Origin: Symbiodinium microadriaticum
Taxonomy: Eukaryota > Sar > Dinophyceae > Suessiales > Symbiodiniaceae
Length of the DNA: 64,000 nucleotides
Assembly (NCBI GenBank): GCA_001939145.1
Contig: LSRX01001662.1
Span: 5,406-69,405 of the forward strand
Direction of reading: 5' to 3'
Under the pieces are notes generated by a model. The model saw only the letters and a list, made by a program, of their open reading frames with translations, was not told the origin of the DNA and ran no database searches. Positions 8,190-19,000 of the stretch are shown one piece after another. Both the position numbers and the translations under genes were made by a program. Numbering within the stretch: position 1 is the stretch's first letter; each line of letters begins with the position of its first letter.

Positions 8190-10783
8190 TCCAAATTACA
8201 ATCAACATAATAACAAGCTGCTCCTTCATCCTCCCTCCGTCCTGGTTCAGACATCCCGCTGCGAGGAAGGCAGGAAGGCATCCGTCCAAGGCCTTGTATA
8301 CGCAGGATTCATCGGTCAGCTTTGTTCACATGGGGATGCAACAAGACTGTGGGTCCCTTGTGCCGGGGGTCCAACGTGTATTTTCTGCCCCCATTCTGAA
8401 GGTTGTTGCAGTCATTGCCGTCAGTGATATCAGAAAGCTGCATGACTGTGACTGGTGTTGCTTCAGCTCTTCTGAGAGGCCGCTGGATCACATGAACAGC
8501 GATGCTACGGCAACAGCAACAGAAACTGGCGTGAAAGATGTGAAAGCAAACACTCTGAAAAAGCGGATGCCTTGCTTGCAGGCTTTGATGCTAGGCGGCG
8601 CACAGGCAACGGGTCAGGTCAAGGCCTTACATCTCACCATGCTCGTACTGCCCTAGGCTTCTACAGCCGGAGGCAGCCCTCGTCACCACGAAGTGGCCTC
8701 GCGTAGATGTTGATCTACGCAAGCAGATTGGGCCACTGTGTGCCTGATGCCTCAAGCGAGGAAAAGAAGCGTCACCAGCTGAGGCAATTAGTATTGCTTG
8801 CTTCGAACTCGCACCACAAATCGACCGAGGGGCTTGAGACCACGACGCCATGTTGACATCCGATCTTCTGGAAGTGCTCTTGTTACCCTTGTTCCTGTCT
8901 CGCCAGGTTTCGGCCCACCAAAAGCGATCACAAGCTCCACGTGCCTCTGTCGTAAAGCATGATGTGCGGGATATCCTGCAGAATCGTCAAAAGCTGCAAT
9001 GAAAACACAGTTCAACCAAAGAACACACACAAGCCAACTGTTGCTCAACAATACGCCCAATACGCGCTTTTTTGAAACAAAGTCACACTGGTGCACCTCC
9101 ACGGCTGTAGCCGTCTGTTCCAAAACGTACGGAACAGCAGTGCGTTCTGAACACCTGGTCACTTGTTTTGACAGTGTGCCCAAGTGCGCATGCAACACAG
9201 AAGTCGATTAAAAGCCCGGATCCTTTGGAAGTTGTGCGCTTCCTCGGTTGCAGTGGCCGTCTGTTGCAGGACGTTTGTATCACAAAGGAAACCTGGAAGC
9301 GTTGCATCTTGACACTCGCTCCACGCCGTGCCAAAATGTATGTGGCAAAAATGAACAAACCGGTCTGATGTGTTCCCTTACGGAACCTTAGTGCTACATC
9401 TGACATGAAAGCAGCATTGACGAAACAGACACCTGCTGCATGGCTTGGCCAACAGCAGCTAGGCGTCTTGTGACTGTCATATGCTCATGCCTCAGCAAGC
9501 GCAGCAAAGTCATCCGAGGGCAGCATGTTTGCCCCTTCGTAAGGCCAGTCTTCTGGAACCCACTTTCCAAAGGCTGTCTTGCAAGCAGCTTCCAGATTGG
9601 TTCCGGCTGCTGCCATACCCAGGACACCACCAGGAACGCCAGCCCACAGGCCCACACACAGAGCAGTGTCGTCCGTGCGGCCGATGATGTCGATGCAGGA
9701 GTCCCCAGCGAAGGAAAGGAATCGGACCGCCAAGGACAGAACAGCGAACAGACCCATGATGTCAACGGCACACACACGCTGCTTGTCGGTTCCCGGGTAG
9801 CAGTGAATGGTTGAATCACCCAGCAGGATGGCAGCCTTCATGACGAAAGTGGTTCCCAGGATGGTCTGGAAGACGCATCGGTTGATGGAGCTGTAGACCG
9901 CTCTGTTTCCAATGGCGGCAGGTCGTGGAAGTACCGCGACATCATAGCCCTGACGCTTCAAGAACTGGGTGGCCTCAATCTTGGCCCTGTCCTTCTTCTT
10001 CTCAAACCTTGCGATCTGCTTGTTCACCCGCTTGTCGATGCTGCCCTTCTTGACGCAAACCGCATCACTAGCCAGCGTGGACTGCATCAGGACGGACAGC
10101 GCCCCATTGAAGACGGCAATGTTTGCAACGCAGTTGGCCGGCACGTTCAGGGCGCCTGAGCACGTGGAGATCGAGGAAGCCATAGCACCAATCAACAGCT
10201 CAGTCTGTAGCATGATGCCAAAGGCGGTACTGGCGCAGATCTGCCTCTCCCTGTTCGTCACAGGCCTCTTGTTGATGCGTGCAATCCTGCCGTAGTCACA
10301 CGCAGTGGAGGCTGCATTGGCAAAGGCGCCCAAGCCCATGATGCGGCCAACGGATTGCCCTATGTCAATGACGCAAAGCACCTTCCCAGCTTCCTTGCTG
10401 AAGTGGGCCATGCCAATTGTTGGGATCTGCTGGTGCTCCAATTCGCTGCGGAGTGCTCCAAAGGCATCCGAGCTCACTCCCGCCAAAAACGTGGCGGAGT
10501 TGTGCGGGGCCAGCATCAGCATCACCATCGCCGCGCCTGTCCCCAGCAAGAGCCAGCGGGCGCGGGCAGCCCAGCCGAATTGCGAAGTCCGAGTGGCCGG
10601 AGCCTCAGGCTGCGGCTCCAATGGCTCCAGCAGAATCTCAGCATCCTCCTTTGCAGGCGCCTCTTCGTAAGGTGTCATCGCCGTGCCTGTCCTAGCCATG
10701 CTCGTCCCCAGAGATCGCCTTCAGCAGTGCTTTAGGCAACTTTGCCGGAAAGCCGAAAATGCTGCGTTGCCGTTCTTCATTGA
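8190..10783 (-). repeat. Segmental duplication, copy 2
   Basis: Direct repeat of 415-3243. The 3' flank (8190-9484) is highly similar to copy 1 but lacks the 244-bp block at 687-930. Homology ends at about 10783, where a fold-back element begins. No further gene is seen in 8190-9484. Confidence 0.9.
9485..10699 (-). CDS. Intronless membrane protein of unknown function, tandem copy 2 (404 aa)
   Basis: Same length and frame as the gene at 1945-3159. By eye about 16 of the ~21 nucleotide differences across the coding sequence fall in a ~75-bp stretch of the N-terminal tail (codons about 10-35). Residues 36-404 differ by a single amino acid (a Gly to Ser change near residue 213). Hydropathy is identical: a polar Pro/Glu-rich tail, a first membrane segment at 48-64, a Cys-rich middle and several hydrophobic C-terminal segments. 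The function is unknown. Keeping the frame through two copies supports coding status. Confidence 0.8.
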   Translation of the reverse strand: MARTGTAMTPYEEAPAKEDAEILLEPLEPQPEAPATRTSQFGWAARARWLLLGTGAAMVMLMLAPHNSATFLAGVSSDAFGALRSELEHQQIPTIGMAHFSKEAGKVLCVIDIGQSVGRIMGLGAFANAASTACDYGRIARINKRPVTNRERQICASTAFGIMLQTELLIGAMASSISTCSGALNVPANCVANIAVFNGALSVLMQSTLASDAVCVKKGSIDKRVNKQIARFEKKKDRAKIEATQFLKRQGYDVAVLPRPAAIGNRAVYSSINRCVFQTILGTTFVMKAAILLGDSTIHCYPGTDKQRVCAVDIMGLFAVLSLAVRFLSFAGDSCIDIIGRTDDTALCVGLWAGVPGGVLGMAAAGTNLEAACKTAFGKWVPEDWPYEGANMLPSDDFAALAEA

Positions 10784-10786
10784 TGT

Positions 10787-10880
10787 GGGGGGTTCTCTAA
10801 ACTATGTCCCTTTTGGGTCCCCAAAAGTAGGCGTGACTTGATAAGGACCCTCAGAGCACCCTAATTCAGAGAACCCCCCC
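10787..10880. mobile_element. 94-bp fold-back, MITE-like element
   Basis: GGGGGGTTCTCT at 10787-10798 is the perfect inverse of AGAGAACCCCCC at 10868-10879. ATGT flanks both sides (10783-10786 and 10881-10884), consistent with a 4-bp target duplication. The interior also contains GGGTCC facing GGACCC. There is no coding capacity. It lies exactly where homology between the two duplication copies ends. Confidence 0.55.
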
Positions 10881-10884
10881 ATGT

Positions 10885-13018
10885 GAACAATGACAGGCAC
10901 GAAGCGGATCCCAGCCTGAGAGCAATCTGTTCATCATCTTTGGCCGTATTTCTCGTCCCGGCCCGAAAATCCACACCTGACAGCATCGCAGCATAACCCT
11001 AAATGTCTACAGCAACGCAGTATGAAATCACAGAGAACGGCCTGTCACCAGAAGACTGGCCAACAGATGGGTCCTCCGGGACAAAACTGCGAGAGCAGAC
11101 GCACTCATGCCTTGCGGCTGCTCTGGGCTGATGTCCTCCTGTAGGTCGGTAAGTCAGAAAGCTCGACTGTAAACCCACGAAGCACTCACACTGCGCGAGC
11201 CAAGAACGTGTAGCTCTGACTGGTACGATTAAACACGACTCCACACCTGTCATGCGTGTGCAGCTTTTTATCAGTTTCAGGCTGCTGTGATCTCTTCGCG
11301 GCGGCGAGCTCTAAGCCACCTCCACCTCAGAAGCTGGCGGCATGCGAAAATTCATCGATCCATTTAAGAAAGTTGACCCTCACCGCGCCCGTATTTCTAA
11401 ACTCAATCCACGACTTGGCCCAATCAACTTTTTTGTTCGTAGGCCCGACTTCTCACACGACGAACTGAGGGCCGCTGTCATTGGGAGCTTCGGTAGACAG
11501 CGATATCAACTCTCTCAAAGGAGTTAATGAGCACTGGCAAGCACTGCAAACATTGCAAGAACTGCAAACACTGGAAACCTCAGAAAAAAAAAAAACGGAC
11601 GACAACGAGCAATATTTTACGCACGACGATGGCATTTTGCTTGTGACGACAGGCTTTTTTCGTAGGTAAAGTCCGGTCTCCTGTTTGGGTAGTCTTGTGT
11701 AGAAAACGCACCATCCGGCAGCCATTTGCCGGTGAAGGCGGGTTGCAGGCAAGGTGCAATCCGACTCTCCGTTTTGGGCATCTTGTGCATGAAATGCACT
11801 GGTTGAAAACAACCAAATGAAACCCAGGGGTTTCGTGTGAGCTAGGCTTGGCTGAAAAAGTGTAAGTGACTTCTGCAGCCTTCTTCTTCCAAAATGCCAC
11901 TGTGCACCCAACCTGGATGGGATAGGCTAGTGGTTAAACATCCGTGCGGACACGGATTATCGCGCACAGCCTGGCTCCAAGACTTGTGGCTTGTACTGGC
12001 TCGTGCGGTTTCGCAAGGCCTGCCATTCGTCTCTGAGCCCAGTAAGTCTCAAGTGCTAAGCCCGCCACAGCTGCCACGCCACTATCCACAGCAGCATGTC
12101 TCCCGAGAGCACCAACAAGACCCAGAGCAGCCACGGCAAATACCGTACCTGCATGTGACAACGTACAAGTGTCGGCAGTGTCTGCAACTTCGGCTTCCGG
12201 CGCTTACCGCGACTTTGGCGACTCGGACGAGCCACGGTTTCAGATCTGGGACAGCCTAAGCGCATTCCAGTGGCAACTTCTGTCACCACAGCACTCGGAA
12301 ATTTAGCTCTGATGGGCTTCCTCATCTGAGGCTTGGGCAACAGGCGCTTCCCACCTGCTGTTGCGACCGCATTTGTGTGGAATGACCGTCTACTTCCCGT
12401 ATCCAGTTAGTCTAGACAAAGGAGTAACCACAGCAGAGTAGTTCTGCGAAAGGCAAGTACCATCAACCAACCGCCCAACCACAGTGGTGCCTTGCGATGG
12501 CTCGATCCCTGCAAAGAAACGCCTGTGCAGCAGCGGCGTTTGCAGTGAACTGCTCGCATGCCTCATTCCTTTAACCCTTTCCCTGGCTGATCGTGACAGC
12601 CATTAGGTGCATCAGGCGATAAGCTCGGCCTCCAAGCTTCTGTCCAGAACCCATGTGCCCAAGAGCGAGAGGAATATCAAGGCGGAAAGCCTGACCTTGT
12701 GTTCAAGACTTGCGCGGCATGCCTGCGTCTGGTTGCTCGGCATGGAAACGACGAAACTGAGCGGCATTCTTGAAGCAAAGGTGGTAGTGTCGTGAGCTGG
12801 AGCGCCTTGCGACACTGCGTGCGCTTGCTTAATAGGAAGTCGTTCGAGGTTGACATAGGTTGACTGTCGAACGATTTGCCCAGGAGGGCGGCACTAAGAC
12901 AGTCTTCCCCGTCGACGAGTACGCTTCACTCTTCTGGATTCTAGCTCTTCTTCTTCCCACGGTCTTCTCTTGCGGTGTTGGACGCTTCCCTCCCCCGCCC
13001 AACTACAACCTGTATAGT
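10885..13018. other. Intergenic region with no recognised gene
   Basis: Open frames here are short. One minus-strand frame (12056-12340) has a basic N-terminus followed by a Trp/Leu-rich hydrophobic stretch, and an overlapping frame is Ala-rich; I cannot tell whether either is real. A short A10 tract lies at about 11585. I see no repeat of note. The region is downstream of the ATPase gene. Confidence 0.45.
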
Positions 13019-16000
13019 TTAAGCCAGCGATGATGGTATGACAACGCAGCAGTGGACATAGCTTCGGCTGACGACGCCCTTCAGGAGTGCAGTGTCTGAG
13101 ACCACGGCCCGAATACCAGCCTGGGACCAACCAGTCGCGCCGGCAGCAGCCAAGGCCAGGGCCGATGCAGCAGCTGCAAGGAGGGGTGGGTTCTCCAGAA
13201 TGCCCTGCGTGAGCACAGCCCAGAGTCACTCCGATAAAGCTGTGCTACAAGCAACTAACACGGCTCCGAAAACAGGAGCACCATGCGCACTTAAGATGGC
13301 CATATGAAGTTTCAACCTCAAAGCTTCTTTGGCGGACAAGTGGTGAACAGCCTCTGGATTTTACAGCGAGAAGGTGTGATATTGAGTACTTCTTATGCTT
13401 GTTGAGAATCCGCTAGTGAATGTTTCGGCGTGGATGCCTGTTGAGCATGGTGTGTATAGTCACCATTTGATCCGGGCTATGCGAGATCTCCAGCTGCAGG
13501 GATCTGCAGGATTAAAGATCAACTAGGATTGGCAGAATCCAGGCACCTGTATCCATGGTCTTCCCTTGTAGTTCACGAGCAGAATGGCTATACCTGGTCA
13601 GGCTGCTGGTAACTCCAAGTCGCGACAGGTCGCCACTTGAGCGAGCTATTGCTTTCCTGTCGCAACCCTCCTCAAATGTCAATGACAGGCAACCTCCCTG
13701 ATTTCATTCATGCCTTGCACCAACTCAACATAGAAGACGACGCTGTTGAGCAGATTCGGCCTCTGCGAGCTCTTCTGGTCTGTCCGAGAAAAGCTTGATG
13801 CCAGAAGATAACGGTCTTCACCCTGCCATGGCCGCTGCACTGCCCTCTTGCCTGAAAGGTCGCGAAAACAGAGCTCCAGGAGAAATGGCATCCCAAAAGT
13901 CGAAGGGCTGTGCCTTGCAGGAAAGGCACTGCAGTGCGTTAAGATGCAGCAAGGCCTGATGACAAGCGACAGCGGCGGATCGAGCCTGTGCCCACTCTTG
14001 AAATTTCAACAGATCCGCCATTGCTGCAGGGCCCATCAATTCCTGCAAGGCAATCAGGGACAGTAGTTTATGAGCAGCCAATGAATGCCTTTACAACCAC
14101 GGGTTGCAGCACAAGCAATGAAGCGAAGGGTCCTTAGCCCAAGACACAGCCCGACAAAGGACCCAAACATGCACCTTGCTTGTTTGTCATGGCAGCATCA
14201 GGCAGCGGAAACCTAGAAGAGGCCGTCGCAACCAAGTCAAACTGTAAGTGCATGCTTTGTGCTGCTTCACAAGGCACCAGAGCTTGCCCAAGTGTGCTCA
14301 GAATTGTCGCAGGCTCAAAAATACTGGTCGCCGGGCGAACACGAGCGGGTTGTCGCGGAGCCTGGACACAGCGAGAGATGCGAGATAGAGAGAGGGAGTG
14401 TGCGTGTGTGTGTGTGTGTGTACCATCCCTGTGTCGAAGGGCTATTAAACAGCCTTTGAATCAAACAACATGATCATGAAAAAGCCGGGGGCTGAGGATC
14501 CTTCACCTGTGCCTCAGCCAACGAAGACCACAAGTGCGAGGATGTATAAACATACCTCTTGAAATGGCGCACCAGTAGCAACAGGAGGCATGGTTGTAGA
14601 CATAGCACTAGCATCCATGGCATAGGCGCCCCGACCCCGTATATACAAGCTCTGCTAGTAGGGCCGGTCTGAGCCGTGGTGCTTAAGAGTACAGAGAGAG
14701 CGAAACAGAGAGAGAGAGAGAGAGAGTGAGGAAGGGAATATCGCGAAATGTGAGGACAAGCAAAGTCAAGGCATCAGGACAGTGCCATCCCTAAGCTCAC
14801 AGTGCCAAAAGTCCACACACTTTCTAAATCTTTGTAGCACTGCTCATCATAAAGGACCAACCCCCAGCCAAGGCCTTCGCATTTATGAAGCCGGCAAAAG
14901 CAATGGAGAATGCAAAGTTGGAGAAGATCATTTGGATCTCCTTGGCTGAGTTTGCTTGCGTGCCCTTCATCGCAGGCAACATGCGACTTGTGTGGGCATC
15001 AAGAGGGTGCGGCATAACGTCAACAGCAAGCTATCTTCCGTGCGAGATGGCGCGCGACAGATAGCACGACGAGTCCAAGCACATGGGACACAACAGGGCC
15101 AGCCGGGGTAGTTGGCGTTTGTTACCCTTCCTGGCACAACTGCACCCTACCCATCTTTTCCTTTCAGCCAACAACGCGAGCTGAAGACCACTAGATAAAC
15201 CACAGCGTGCAAAGCCAAGGCCGTACAGCCCAAACGTGTACCACACAGTGCTCTCACCAAGCTTCTGATTGCCGAGCGCCCTCAACAGACAGCGCTGCAT
15301 ACCGCCACATGGCAATGATTGTACCTCATGCCACAATCTGCCACAATTTCGATTCAAGCATGACAGAACCGAGCTGCCCAATCGATGTTCGGAATGATAA
15401 GTGGCTGCAACAGTTCTGTCCGGGCGGCTGAGCACCAACTGTTGCGTTTGCATGACCATAGAGCAACTTGTGCATTGTCCCTGGCGCAGCATCTCCGGCA
15501 CAGCCAGGAGTGTTCGAGAAGTGAAGGGCGCCACCGCAGATGCTTGGTCTGCTTGATCTGCTCCCTGGTCTGCTTTGGCTTTTCGGGTCTCTTCCGCCAA
15601 ACGACGCTGACCCTGTCTGAGCAGCTTAACCAACTGCTGCCAGTCCAGCGTCTGGCCTGCTCGTCGTCGGCGCTCGACCTCCTGGACGTACCATGACCTC
15701 TGTTCCTCGATCTTCTGACTGATCTTGCGCTGGAAGGCTTGCGCGTCCTCTCGCTGCAACCTCTGCCACCGCGTGCGCATTGCCCAGTCGTCGAAGAAGA
15801 AGTCAGTGTCCAAAGGATGCTCTGTTGGCCATATGGCTATCCCCGCATCGGCAGCAGCTAAAGCACCAACATCATTGCCTCCGTCCCCGACCATTACAAC
15901 ACGGTCGTCCTGCCTAAGAATCTCCACCAGCTTCGCTTTGCCAGGCGGCGACATTCGTGCCAAGACTGTGGCGTATCTTGCGGTCGCCCAAGCCGCCTGT

Positions 16001-19000
16001 CCAATTTTCTCCAATTCCAGCTCAGTCGCAGCAAGGATTCTGCCTCGTTGGTAAAGGTCTTCTGCTGCAGACAAAGGAAAACAAGGCTGTGCAGCATGTG
16101 AATCAGTAGGAAGGCTCCGTTCCCACCAGCTTCCACCACGCAGTTCGACGATTGGGGCTGGTTCCATAGTTCGCCGGTTGAACTGCATGTCCTGCGAGCC
16201 GTGACGCCCTCATCACTTATTGACTGGCACAAGGAGATGTACAAAGTTGTGTAGCCACCAATCAGTACACGATGAATGCAGACGTGTAAGCTAAGACTAA
16301 GGCCGGTGACAGCCTCACCACGAAAGTTCTACAGGCTTGTGGCAACTTTTCAGTTATGCCGGTTTATGTGCCCCCTCGCAGCTTTCGCTAACCCGATGGG
16401 TGCGAAAAGCAAACATATCAAGTCCCTACGGCGGATCTTTTACTGCACGAGTGTTGGAGCAGGAGGAAAAGACGAAAGTTCGCGACACCTGTCTGAGAAG
16501 GCAAAAACCGGTGTGTGTGTGTGTATGTATATATATATATATATATATAACGGAAATAGTCTCCCTTCCACAGCTGTTCTCAAACAAAAAACCAGATAAA
16601 AGATTTAAAAAAACTTCCTTTTTTCACCGGCCTCGGCCTCGGGCGAATGGAGCAGGCCGGCTTCGCAGGCGGCGTGCGTTGCGGTGTCCAAAGCATCCCC
16701 GGTCACTACTGCACAGCACTGCACAGCACGAAGGAGCCACGGACGCATGCATATGCATGCAGATGTCCTGTCCTGCGCACCGGACACCGGCGAGGCGCAA
16801 CATGCGAAGTGCCTGGGCAAGAAACACGGCAGGGCATTCACCATGCTCTCAGAGCCCTTTTTGCTCCTTTGACAGCCATTTCCGTCCTGAGCCAGAAACA
16901 TTGCCACCCTTTCCCATCTGAGTCGCTGTATTTACCAGTGGTTCCGCTACTAAAATGCTGCTGCTGGTACTTATATCTTTCCTCTCTACTTTGCCGCTTC
17001 GATTACCAGGACAGGAGCACGATTCTTGTGCTCTGGGCGGTCAACAACTCCTGCAAACATCGTAGGAATTGCAGCACCATATCGCGTACCCTGAACCTTT
17101 TCTGAAGGTTGGTAAACGTGGCTTGCTCCAAAGAATTGCTAAATCTTCCGGATTCGTTGGACACTCGAAGGCAAGAGGCCTTCATCTTCAACCGAGGCTT
17201 CACGCTTCCAAAGAGACCGACCCTCTTCGCTGCCTCGGGAGCCTCGGCCTTGCAGCGATTCTGGAAAGCGATGAAGCCAGCAAAGTGAAGTTCTGCTTCG
17301 GCCTCCTGTCGTGCAGATTCGCGCAGGCTTCATAGTTACTGGTATTGTAAAAGGATGCAATGCCTCTCTTGCCATGGAAGTCAACTCCACATCTTCGTCG
17401 AATGCCTCACCACCCGGCTTCATACCGGTACCAGCAGATCGAGAATGTGGTTTACTTTTCCGATGAAGTCCAAAGTTCTGCTCTTCTGGTGTTGTGCTTT
17501 GGCACCTCCAGCACACATGATCCGCGAGTATTTGCGATCTACGACGTTTCACACATTCCCAAAGTCCAAGTTCCAAGTGCTGACCATTGCACAGACCATG
17601 TTTCGCCTTTGCCGAAGCTTGCTGAGACAAGTCCTACAGCCAATAAGTCTTCATGATGGGGCTCAAGTGGCTGATTCAAACAGATCACAAACATTGCTGA
17701 TTGAGCAAAAGGTGGTACGTTGATTCATCCCAGGTTTGATTCTGGCCGTCCCGGTTAGCCGTTGTGCCTCCATGTACGGCAAATGGGCTCTCTCCTGGAC
17801 AGGCGCGGAGACCCCGCACAGGTGCCGGGAAATTTGGATGGGCCCCGTTCGTCGGCCTACCGGCAGAAGGTCTTGGTTCAAGGCTTGAGGGTTTAGGGTC
17901 TACTGGTACAGCCCCCCCCCCCCCGATCGGACGATTGGTCGCTTAACTTGAACCCGCCCGCGACCGCCCCTTACCAAGCCTCACTGGCGATGGTGATTGA
18001 TCGCATTTGATCGCATTTCTTACACCCAGCCCTTCGCAAGGAAATGATCGCGTGGAAAGTGGGCCCCCGGCGGGTTGCGAAGATAGCGGCATAGTTGAAA
18101 AGTGGCCGTGAATGGTTTATTTGGGCATCTGTGTCATCTAACTGCGAGCGAGTCGATGTATGCGTGTGTGCGAAAGCGGAAAGTGGATGGAACTGGCCGG
18201 GAGAAGCGACGAGGCGAGGGTCAGGAGTAAGATCATTTTCTGGAAAGCTCAAAACCCCACTGATGCGGTAAACATGCAACCAATAAAAGAACACTCGCAT
18301 AAGCTTCACAAGACTATCGGTTGGCAAGGCTCTCGCAAGCGTCACATCTAAGCCCAATGCCTTCCATGCAAGTGCGAGCACCCTCAACCCAAGTACGCCA
18401 AAGAAGGAAGCGACTTCATCGTAGTTGCTGGGGGCATCGAGCAGCAGCGGTGACAGTGCCTCTGCGGGGATGCATGACGTTTACCATCCCATGCCGCAAG
18501 ATGCCTTGTTGCCCACTCAGTCTCTCTCCCTTTCACTCTTTCTTTCGTGAAGGCAGTACGAAGGCGCAGCAGCAAAAGAGCATCGAGTGCTTGGGCGCTG
18601 CTGATTGGTGGGCACTTTCTTCTGTGCCTTGGATTGCTACCAGAAATGCTAGTCACATACGACTTGAGAGGCGTGAAGCAGGAGCCAACATGTCGCTATG
18701 TCTCTCTTTCGCCAGGGCTGTGGGCAGAGGTTGCCCTCTGCCCGCGCGCATCAAGCGCCCCCGTATGTTACGGGGCGAGTAGTAGGATTAAATGCACGCG
18801 CCACCAAGGCAACTATGGTCTCAGATTCTCAGATCTTCAGTCAGCAACAAATTTGGCGGCAAAAGGATGAGATAGGGGTCGCTCTGTCTCTCTCTCTCTC
18901 TCTCTCTCCCGCGATGCCTTGCCTCCGGAGCACCCTTGCACAACACCAGTGCTTGCGAGTTGCTTTCCATCAGGACCTGTAGCACGTGTGTGGTCGAATG

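Noticed and set aside
15725-16054. Plus-strand ORFs across the ATPase hinge exon
   Set aside because: The minus strand holds the GDGGNDVGAL hinge and a good acceptor; the plus frames are shadows.
18700-18780. Possible GC-rich promoter or hairpin near CCGCGCGCATCAAGCGCCCCCG
   Set aside because: No clear symmetry or known element, and it lies in an ATPase intron.
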